A DNA stretch of 39,933 bases from Bacteroidales bacterium. Its GTDB lineage: Bacteria; Bacteroidota; Bacteroidia; Bacteroidales; WCHB1-69. The notes below the pieces were generated by a model. It searched no databases. It saw only the letters and a program-made list of their open reading frames with translations, and had not been told where the DNA came from. The stretch spans positions 1 to 39,933 of the forward strand of contig JAIKYR010000072.1 in NCBI GenBank assembly GCA_024682995.1, given 5' to 3'. Position numbers and translations under genes: made by a program. Shown piece by piece: positions 25,026 to 37,000 of the stretch (position 1 is the first letter of the stretch; the number at the start of each line of letters is the position of its first letter).

Positions 25026-28000
25026 ATGAATCCAGACACACTGACAGGCATCGCGAACGTCCCTGGAGGGCAGTTGGTGTTGAACAACGCCATGAACCCG
25101 GTGAACACTGGTTACTACACCCAGACGGACGTGTACAAAATCCATTTCATAAACAGCTGTAACATTGACAAGCTGTCTATTGACTGGAAAGTGTATCGCG
25201 ACGGCCAGTTGGTAAACGGAGATTTGTCCGATTTTGCCAACTTCAGCATCTACACGTTCTACAACCGCCTCAACCAAGATGGCCCAGGAGTTCCGATTCC
25301 GTGGCTCGGTGGTCAGGTGTTGGATGGACACGGTGTTCCTTATGGTGGAAATCTGCACTGTTATGATGCTATGATCCAAACAGGAGCCTGCAAGGAAGGT
25401 TATCCGGGTGCCATGTCACCGGACACCACATTCCCCTACTCAAACGACTACCAGTTCGCCGGTGGCTATACTGGTATTTACTCCCAACACCTCGATTATT
25501 TCAATGCTGAATTTTTTGAGCAGACTGAGAATATCATTATCATTAATTGGAAGCAAGTCGGTGACTACTCTTTAGTGATTAGCATCCGTGAACGTACCGG
25601 TGGTACCGATTGGACGAATCTCTATTGGAATCAGAACCAAGACAAATATATCGGTGGTCACATGAGTGCCCCCGGTCGGATTGTTGCTACAGACTCCATC
25701 GCTCCTTTCAACAACTATGGTGCCTTTGACAAAGAGATTTGCCAAGGTGGTACGTTTGAATATGGCAAGCCTGCCATGACGTTCGACACCGAAGGCGACT
25801 ATGTGGTTGCTTTCATCGACACCCTTTGTGGTGGTCACTGCAGCGTGACGGCTATTGACACCCTGCACCTCTTTGTGCGTGAGAACCCTGTCGTCCAAGT
25901 GAGCCAGAAACGTATTGACAACTGCTTCGGCGAAGGTCTGAGCAAAGACCAGCTGGCTGCATTGGCTTCTTACGCCACTCCGGATGCTACCGGACTTTCC
26001 TGGAAAGAGATCCAATGGTCAACTGACGGAACGACGTTCGACACTGTTGTGCCGACTCCGTCCACGGTGGTTGATACCTATTATTATTATGTGCGTCAGG
26101 TGAACTACTACGCAAACTTCAACGAAGACACTGTGATTTGTGATGGCCCGATTGACACCATCACCTACATCGTGCACGAGATTCCGGGCAAACCGACTAT
26201 CGGCACGCCGAACTATTATTATTGTGTCGGTGCCACGGCCACCTCTGTTGACGAGAATGTGACCGCCGCTAAGGATTGCAAACTGATCTGGTCCATGTCC
26301 CAGACATTTGATCCGGTAATCACGGGTGCGGCCCTGACCCCGTCCACCACTACGGCAGGTGTCCAGACTTTCTATGTCTATCAAATGGACACTGTGAATG
26401 GCTGCTTCTCGAAAGACAGCTTCGACATCGTCACGGTTACTGTTTATGACAATCCTGTTGTTACGGTTACCGCCGATCCTACGGCTGCTTGTCTTGGCAC
26501 TGAGTTCACGCTGACCGCCACGGCTGGTTTCGACAGCTATGCTTGGGTGAAGAAGGATGAGACCACCACGCTGGGTACCGCCAACGTTCTTAAGATCACG
26601 CCGACGGCTGCTGGTGACAGCACCTATACGGTTACGGTGGGTGAAGATCATTTAGTGAATAATGTTGTTGTCGTCACCTGTAACACTTCGGCTGACGTCA
26701 CTATCACGATCCATCCTATCCCGGCTCAGCCGACACTTCCGACTACGACATCCGAATCCTACTGTTTGAATGAGACCATCCCCGCCACCTACGTGCTGAC
26801 CGCCACGGCTCCTACGGGTGCTGTTTGCGTTTGGTTCGACGAGAATGGTCAACCTCTGGATACTGCCGCTAGCTACACGGTAGACATGAACTCCATCAAA
26901 CCTGCGGGCAATGAATTTAAGACGGTGAAATATTTTGTGGCTTCCTACAATCCGACCACGACCTGTATCTCGGATACGATGCTGGCCTTCACCTTCGATT
27001 TCTACAAATATCCTGTTTTGGCTGTGGCTCCGAAGACATCTACCGTATGTCCGGGCGTCTCTGTGAATCTTACGGCAAGCCTGACCACGGAATCCAAAGC
27101 TGATTACACCTATACTTGGGCTGGTGATGTTGATGTGAATGCTACGATCAACACCAACACGATTAACACGAGCGATACGGATTGCACAGGCAAGACCTAT
27201 CAGGCTACAGTTTACGTAACCGATGACAATGGTTGTAAGTCCAATACCGACACCGCTGTTGTCAATGTTGAAGATATCACGAAACCGGTTATCAATCCGT
27301 CCGATCCTATCGCCATTACTCTTTATGGTTGCGATCTCTCGATTGTCCCTGCAGCTCACACGACGCTGGCTGCTCTCCAGACTGGTTTCACCGTTACGGT
27401 TACCGACGGTTGTGGCAAACTCGAACCTAATGTTACGCACAGCGATGTTGTGACGAATGGTTCTTGCGTTTCCACGCTCGTTCGTACCTATACGGTTTCC
27501 GACCATTGCGGTAACACTTCCGACCTGGTTGTTACCTACACGGTTCGCGACAATACGAATCCTGTCCTGACAGCTACTCCTGCTCAGGTGGATCCTGTTC
27601 CTGCTATGAATTGTACATACATCATGCCGGATGACACTGTCTTCTACAACCTGTTGAAGGGTCATGTGAGCGACGACTGCACTCCGGATACTGAGTTGGT
27701 TGCTTCTGCTGTATTCTATAATGGTAACCAGCTGCTTTCCAACGCCAATACCGACATTTTCGCTGATTCTCTCACGGTCAATGTTTATGCTCAGATTTCT
27801 GACAGATGTAACAACAAGTCTGAGAAGGTTCATATCGCCACGCTGGTGCGTCCTGAGCCGATGTATATCAAACATGGTTCTGTCTCTATTGATAGAAACG
27901 AGCTCTGTCTCTATGATACCGTGAACTTGAGCTTCTCTACGGATTCCATCGCCGGTTACAACCATGCTCCGTACTCCTTCTTGTGGACGGGCAGACCGAA

Positions 28001-31000
28001 CGACGGTACGATTATCCACCATACCTGGCAGAATGCTCTCGGTATTCCGGCTCTGCCTGACACCAATTTCGTTTACACGATTACGGTTACGGATAAATAC
28101 GGTTGTGTTGCAAAAGATTCTTCTGATCCTGTTCATGTTTGGAATCTGCCTACCGTTTATATCCACGAAGATATCCGTAACGGTGCCACCTTCCCGCTTT
28201 GCCCGAACTACGGTGTGCTGACCGTTGAGGCTGTTGCCGTTGGCAGAATCCCGGGTGACAACACGGTGACCTACGAATGGTCTGGTGAGAGTGTGAACAT
28301 CTTCTCCCACAATGATACGACGGGTGTTTACATCCTGCCTGACAGCTGTAACTACACCTATTATCCGCATGTGAAAGTGACGAACGTCAAGGGTTGTGTG
28401 GCTGAGGCTGAATTCCCGTTCGACGTTGTCGATACTACGGCTCCTGTTGTGGATGCTTCTGCTATCATCAGCGACACCACGCTGGTTCGTCAGCCGGGTT
28501 GTAAGTTCTTCCTCCCGGATCTCACCCAGCTCTTCAATAACAACAATGTTTCTGACAACTGCTACAAGGTTGGTTCTATGACGCTGACGCAGGATCCTGT
28601 TGCCGGTACGGAAATTACCGAGAACAAGGCCGTTAAGATTACCCTCACTGACCATTGTGGTAACTCCAGTGTCTTCACGATCAATGCTAACCTGCCTTCT
28701 GACAATATTACGATTACCAATATCGCAGTTGTTGATACTGCGTTCTGTCTGAATGGTACGGCTACGCTTACGCCGAGCATCTCCAATGGTGTTGGTACGT
28801 TCAGATACACTTGGACGGAAGGTTCCACGACTGTGGGTTCCGACGCTGTCCTGACCGTCACCCCGACCACGGCTGGTGTTCACACCTATCAGTTGTCTGT
28901 GGTTGACTCCTTCGATTGCGAAGCTACCAAGTCTGCTAACGTTACGGTTTACCCGTTGCCGGCAGCTGCTGATGTGACGATGGCTTCCACTCCGAACGAA
29001 TTCTGTAAGAATGCTTACAATGTCAATAATGAAGCCAATGGTACTGTTTATGTAACGAACATCACCACTGGTTACATGTACAAACTTTCTACGGATACTA
29101 TGTGGCATGACGCCAACTATATTTACACGGGTCTTAACAATGGCACGTACAGCATCGACCTGAAGTCTGATCACGACTGCGAGACGGCTAATGCTACCAC
29201 CATCGTGGTTGACTCTGTGAACAATATGGTTATTTCCACCGCTACGGGTACGCCTAACTACCGTTGCGCTGATCCGTACGATGGTACCATCACGGTGAAC
29301 AATCCTCAAGTGAACTATACGTATGAGATTATCAACGTTCCGAACTCCGAGCGTGTTTACACCTCTGGCGAACTGAAATATGAAGGTCTGCGTAATGGTG
29401 ACTACCTCATCCAGGTCGTTTCCGACAAGTTCTGTCCGTACAGCATCTACAATACGATTGTTGCTGACAGCACGAAACTTCCGGCACTGCCTGATTACGC
29501 TACCACGCCTAAGACGAGCTGTGTTGCTCCGAACGGTGCTATCACGATCCATAACTCCAGAACAGATTACGAATACACGCTGAACAATGTCACGCTTACC
29601 GGCAATGGTGGTGACTTGACATTCGGTCAATTGAATGGTGGTGACTACACGCTGGCCATTGTTTCCACGGTTACCGCTTGTAGTCAGCAGTTTGCTGGTA
29701 TTAATGTTCCTACGACCACGCAGGATCCTGCCAGACCGCTGGTTGATTCTGTTCCGAACACTGTTTGCGACCAGGCTATCACGCCGAACGGTTCTATTAC
29801 GGTGACCAACCCGCAAATGGGCTTCACCTATAAGATGGGTGACGCTACCTATACATACGATGGTACGAGCCCCATCACGTTTGTCAACCTGATTGATGCC
29901 AACAATCATATCATGACGGTGACGACGGATCTCGGTTGTGCTAAGGACTTCACCTTCGAGGTTACTTCCAACATTGTTAACCCGAACAAGGCTACCTTCG
30001 TCTTCACGAACAATACGGTTTGCACGGCTACGCTTCCTACTTGCGTTTCCATTGCTACTCCTCCGGCGGTGAACGGTACCATCTCCCTGACGGGTACGGA
30101 TGATACTCGCTACACCTACACGGTGAAGCTGGGTGCTACGGAAATCCTTCCGACTTCCGCTCATGCTTACACGAAACTGGCTGCTGGTGATTACACCATC
30201 ACGGTTCGTGACAACGCTACGGGTTGCGAAAGCGACACGATTTGCACGATTTCGGATGATGCTGCTGCTATCACGATTGCTGCAGATGAGTACACATCTA
30301 CTCCGCGTACCAGTTGTACTGTCTATGACGGTTCCATCACCATCAATGCCGCTAACGGTTACAACTATTACATTTGCAATGTCTCCAACCAGGCTATTAC
30401 GGGTACCCAGAGCAATTTGGATGCCGGTAAGTACAATATTGTGAAATACAACATTGCCACTGGTTGCTTCCGCGAGGATACGGTTGTCGTTGTGGATGGT
30501 AGAGCAAGATTTGATACGATTAAGTACAATATGGTTGCTGATAATGTTTGTGACAATGCTACCTTTACGGGTACGGGTTCCATCACGGTGACCAACCTCT
30601 CTACGTCTGACTTCACCTTCTTCATCGACGGTGCTATCAATACCAATACTCCTGCTAATGTGTTCGCCAATCTGCATGATGGTACGTACACGATTAGCGT
30701 TGTTCACAATGCTACTCAATGTCCGGGTACGAAGGATATCGCCGTTAATGATATGACGACTAAACCGGATATCAAATTCACGACTACAGCTAACACCTAT
30801 TGTACGGATACCATCCATGACGGTACGGTGACGATTACTCCTGAGGCTAACTGCACATACTCTCTGTTTGCTGCTGATAGCATCTATGGTACGACCACCA
30901 CGATTACGGGTCTTAAGGATGGTAGCTACAAGCTGGCTGCTTACAACACGCTGACCGGTTGTACGGATACGGCTGATGTAACGATTGCCCATACTACCAT

Positions 31001-34000
31001 TATCCCGACCGTCTCTGTTGCTGCCCAGGCTGCCAACTATAACTGTAAGCCTGAGAAGAACGGTTCCGTTACAATTACCTCTTCTGTGGCTGACGTTACC
31101 TATTATTTGGTTTCTGCTACGCCTGATACGACGGACAGCACTACTCCGACCTTCACGGGTCTGAACAGTGGCAACTATACATACTATGTGGTGAGCAACA
31201 AGGGTTGTGCTTCCGCTAACGGTAATGTTACGGTGGCCGATAGTGCTCATATCTATGAACTCGTACTTTCCCAGACACCGAACACGATGTGTGTTCCTAC
31301 GTTCGAGCATCCGGGTAACGGTACTATCGTGGTTGAAAAACCGCAGGCACGCCACTACACCTACTCCTTCTATGACAATGCTGGTGCTCAGATTGACGTG
31401 AACTACTTCAATCCTGACTCCTACACCATGTACCACTTGAAAGATATGCTCTACAGAGTGGTTGTGAACGATACGATTACCAAGTGTTTTGCAGAAGATA
31501 CGATTACCGTTCAACTGCATCACGATGACATTACCGTTACGGCTGACTCCACCAACAACGATCGTTGCCTTGCTCCTTACAATGGTACGATTACGGTGAA
31601 CATGGTTAACCCGAACATCGACGGTGTGTATCGTTATCGTATTGACGGTGGTGAATACCAGATCAGCAATGTCTTCACCGGCCTGAAAGAAGGTAACCAT
31701 ACGGTTCTCGTTTGGGATACCACGACCAATTGTACGTATCCTGTTGCTGGTGACTTGAATGTCATGGTTAACAAGACAGACTACAATGTCACTTTGAAGC
31801 CTTACATCAAGAACAACGAGTACTGCGTTGCTCCGTTCAACGGTGCTGTTGGTATCTTCGCAGATAGCGTTACGAGTGACATCCCGGCTCCGGCATTCCT
31901 GTTCGCATTTGACACCAATGCTACTACGGCTGATCCTGCAACGCTGACCTACACCAATGATACGACTTACGAACAGCTTGGTGCTGGTACCTATACGATT
32001 TATGTGAAGGAAACCACAACCGATTGTATCTATGGTCCTTTCACGGCTGCTGTGAACACGGTTAACGAAAATGCTCCGATTATTGATTCTATTATCCCGA
32101 GCGGTTACAACAAGGTTAGCGAGTACAACTTCTGCGTGGATGCTATTGGTGAGCTCTGTGTTGACGTCCGTGCTCAGGTTCCGAGCGATACGATGGGTTA
32201 CCTCTATCGTTGGTCTTGCAACTGCTTCCCGGTGAACTCTGATACCAGCTGTGTTGTTGTGAACACTGCCAACCCGCGTCTGCACTGCGAATACACTGTC
32301 CAAGTGACAAGCAAGGCTACTGGTTGTATCACGACCAAGACGGTTGCTATCCATATTGACACGGTTCCTGTTGTCCACTTCTTCGCTGAGAATCCGTCAT
32401 TCATCAATGTCCCGAGCCACGGTATTGTTTATAACTGCGAAAACAAGGACTACACTGTTGGTGTGACGAATCCTCTCGCTGATTATGATTCTATCGTTTG
32501 GACCCAGGGTCATATTGAATCCAATGTCACCTCTTTCGTTGAGCCTGCTTACAAGTACACGGCTCCGACAGAGATTTCCTACTGCGTCAACCTGTATGAC
32601 CACAACGGTTGTATGGCTCACGACTACATGAATGTCAACATCAAACCGATCGCTACGAAGACAGTTACGCTGGAAGCTTGCGACAGTTTGAAATATACCT
32701 ACACGAGTATTGCTAAAGATACGGTCTTCCGCTTTGTGGATGGTGGTATAAACACCCACACCTATGTGGATACATTTAATGCTGTTAACGGTTGTGACAG
32801 CATCGTGACCTATCATCTGACTGTTTACAGTAGTCCTTCCCTCAAGGTTGATTCTGCTGCTGCTTTCATCGAGCGTCCTGTTTGTCATGGTACACCGCTC
32901 TGCGCTGAAGACATGCTTACGGTGAAACATACTACTACCTTCGGTTGGAAGTTCAGCAACGATTTGATCTTTAAGGCTTCTGATGAAGACTTCGATCCGA
33001 CGGCTAACATGACCTTCGCTAACAATGGCAGAAAGATTTATGCTTACGCTTATAATGCCTGCGATACGGTTCTCTCTACTCAGCTCTACACGTTGGATAT
33101 CGATTCTCTGCCTGTTGTTCCGAATATTACGACCAACAGCCCGTATTGCGACAGCACGACGTTTGACCTCACAGTTCCTGCTTATACCTGTAATGCCGCT
33201 ACCTGTACCGGTACATGGCAACTGGGTGGTGTGGATACGATTATCAGCAAGTTTGTCTATGGCATGAATAACGGTGTCATCCGTTACGCTGTCACCAACG
33301 CTTGCGGTACCTCTTATTCCAATGAGCTGACTCTGACGGTTTACAACACGGCTAAGCTGGATCTCACCTACACCTTCGATTCCCTCTGTGTGGGTACTAC
33401 GGGTGATATCGCCTTCACGGTGAATACGGGTAACACCGATACCCTGGTGTTCAACTCTAAGTACTTCAAGGTTGCTAAGAATGGCAACACCTATACCATC
33501 ACGCCTGACTCCGCCAATGTGGGTGTCTCCACCGTTGACATCTATTCCTTCCAGGAGCCTACAGTTCCTGCTGGTCTGCAATCTGCTTGTCAGTTTGTGA
33601 AGAAGACGGTTGAGTTCTACATCGTTGACAAGCCGGTGGTTGCCGTGGTTGCCAATCCGGACAGCATCTGCTCTGGCAATGCTATTACAGGTCTTAATGT
33701 TCCGACGTACAATGCTAAGAATGGTGAGATTCTCTCTGAGGGCTGGCTCATTGCTCCGAGCGTGAACGGTACCTATACTGAATTCGATCCTACAACGAAG
33801 CTGTACATGGTCAACAATGGTAACTATATTAAGTATCAGGTGACCAACCGCTGCGGTACCACCTACTCCAACGCCGTTCCGGTGGTGGTTGACACGGTGC
33901 CTTCCGCTACACTTTCTCCTGCTACGATTACGTATTGCGTGGGTGATTCCATCCATATCACAAGCGACCTTACGCTCAATGTTACCACAACTGCAACAGC

Positions 34001-37000
34001 TCCGCTGATTACTGCTCCGGTGCTGATGCTGAATGGTTCTGCCTATACAGCAGGTAACGCCCTTACGATGGCTGATTCCAACAAGAATGTTTGGTACGTT
34101 GTGACCAACAAGTGCGGTTCGGCTAACTCCAATACCATCAAGGTTGTTGTGAACGACACTGCTTCTCTGGCTATTAATAAGACCAACTTGTTGGATACGG
34201 TTTGTGTTGGCGATAATACGAGCAACTTCACCGTTTCGGTTCACAAGTCCAATGTGATGACGTACACACTTTCGAATACTGACTTCGAAGTGGCTACTAC
34301 CACGACTGTGGCGAATGATCTTAAGAACACGAAGTTCGACATTACGCCGAAGGTGGCTACGCAGAACGCCGAGTGCGCTGTGTACATCAAGGTTTCCTCT
34401 GCTGTGGCTGCTTGCGACCGCGAGAAGTATGACACTATCCGCTTCACGATTGCTGATACAGCTCACTTCTCTACGGCTCCTAAGGCTGACACGGTTTGCG
34501 AGGGTACTGCCCTTACGCTTGTTGTTCCTACCTTCACCACGCCGAACGCTCCGGTGGTCAGCGAGGGATGGCAGAGCAATGTGAACGGTGCTTGGGCTGA
34601 TTTCACCGCTACCACTCCGATGACGAAGGATTACAACGGCAAGTACCTGCGTTATGCTGTCGAGACCCGTTGTGGTTCCAACTACTCTGATTCTGTACAA
34701 CTGATGGTGTATGACACAGTGAAACTGACTACGATTTCTCCGAACAAGGATACGCTGTGCTCTGGTACCGCTATGGATGATCAGGTGTTCAACTTTGAAG
34801 GTACTTACGTACATATCGGTTACACCTTCAATCCTACGACCCTTACAGGTGTCAGCAGAGATTCTGTTGCTACAACTACGGATGTGATCCATACCTCTGG
34901 TACTTATACCGTTAAGGGTAATGATGTTCAAGCTTCCCATGGCATCTATGAGGCCACGGTGACGGCTACCAGCACGGTTTGCCCGGCTACGAACAAGACC
35001 CTTACCTTCGCACTCTATATTGACACGCTGCCTACGATTACCTTCAACAATGCACAGCAAGATTACTGCATTGGTGAAACACCGAACTTCAAGGTTGGCG
35101 AGGTTGTTACCCTGAATGCTTACAACACGACGGATTCTATCGTGAAAGGCTACATTAAGACCTACGACTTCGGTACGCATGCCTATGCTGCTGCTTGGTC
35201 TGATGTGCTGCCTACGAAGATTACCGCTGAACAGGATAGCGCTGTGGTTACCTTCACCATCACCAACCATTGTGGTGAGTCTGTCATCGTTGACAGCCTC
35301 CTGGTTGTGGTGGAAGGCAAGCCGACGGTTATTGCACCGGTTGCTGTTAAAGACACCTGTATCGGTTCTCCGCTGAGAGACTTCATCAAGACAGCTCCTG
35401 TTGTTACGCTTCCGACCAGATCCTCTAGAATCACAGCTCAAGGCTGGTTAGTGGAGACGGCTTCTGGTTACGTACCAATTTCTGAAACTGCTCCTATCAC
35501 GCAAGACACGAACGTCAAGTACTATGCTGCTACTCGTTGCGGTTATGACACTTGTACTGCTGTGAGACTTGTTGTGACGAAGCTTCCTGAAATTAAGGAT
35601 ACGATTAGAACCAGCGACTTCCACATCTGCTCTGGTGATACCTTTGCTTCGAAGGTTGTGAACTATGTCAATGTTGCTGACGATACGACCATCGTCTGGA
35701 CGATTGCCAAGGTTGGTTCCACGACTGCTGAAACCTTAGTCTTTGGTCAGCCGTATGACACCAGCTACAATGGCGCTACCGTTCGTTACGTTGTGATGAA
35801 TGAGTGCGGTTCTGACACGGTGATCGCTTACGCTCAGGTTGACACGCTGCCTGTTCCGGTTATCCTCGGTGACACCACCGTTTGTGCTACCGGTTCCACT
35901 ACGCTCTCTGTGACGTATGACGGCTATGCTTCCTACCAGTGGTTCATGGATGGTGATACGATTAAGAATGCTACTTCATACACGTATAACTACACCTCTG
36001 CTGGTGAGAGCAACCATACCTTCACGGTCAGCGTTATGGATGGCAACGGCTGTATGTCTGAACGCAATATCAACGGTACTGCCGATAAGGATTCTAAGAT
36101 CTACAAACCTGAAAGTGTAACGGTTGAAGCTACCGACGCTCCGAGATTCATCTTCAAGGATGTGAACGGAACGACCACGCACAGACTGCCGTCTATGACC
36201 ACTTCCAACAATTTGGCTGACAAGTTCAACTATACTTGGATGGTTAACGCTCCTTGTGCTGCTGGTGATCAGCTGGTATTCGTAACCTTCGACTTCTACT
36301 TCAATGGTCAAATCATCTCGAATGATTCCATCGGTGTTTACTTCAAAGAAGAAGAACAGGGTATGGGTTCCAACTATCAGAAGTGGATGTCCACCGACTA
36401 CATCGAATGGCTTACCTACTCTCCTAATTCACATCTCGTGAACTCTGAAACGAGATATGACTTTGCTCAGGCCAATTATGGCAACACTCAGGAAATGGGT
36501 AACCACTATCCGGTGAAGAAACTGGCCGGTGGTAACGATAACTACGATGATGTCTATCTGCACTTCTTGAACAAACGTCCTGTTACCAAGACTGTTTCTC
36601 CTGCTATGAAGGCTGGTGAGTACAAGATTATCTATAGACTTATCGCTACGGATCGTTACAACTTGAACAACGACTTGTACTTCAATGAGGACACTGCACG
36701 TAACCTCAAAATCGGTGGTTACAACTCCATCGCATCCAACGCTAATCTGACAGAGCTGGTGGTGGATACCTTGAAGTTCACGGTGACTGGTGAAGATCTG
36801 CAGTACACTCCGACTCCGGCTGTTGAGCCCGAACCCGAACCAATCCTCAATGTGGTTGACGAGCCTACCGTTAAGGTTTACCCGAACCCGACTTCCGGCG
36901 ATGTCTATGCTAACATCGAAGGCTTCGAGGGTGCTGCAGTCGTCAGAATTGTGACGCTGGCTGGTAAGGTTGTCTCCGAAGAGACGGTTACCACGACGAA

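Noticed and set aside
26652-32378. 1,908-codon antisense ORF inside the giant gene
   Set aside because: It is in codon-aligned register with the giant gene and only reflects missing TTA, CTA and TCA codons. Its translation is rich in Arg/Asn/Val with no domain.
32397-35441. 1,014-codon antisense ORF inside the giant gene
   Set aside because: Same cause as the larger antisense ORF; it has no plausible promoter or domain.
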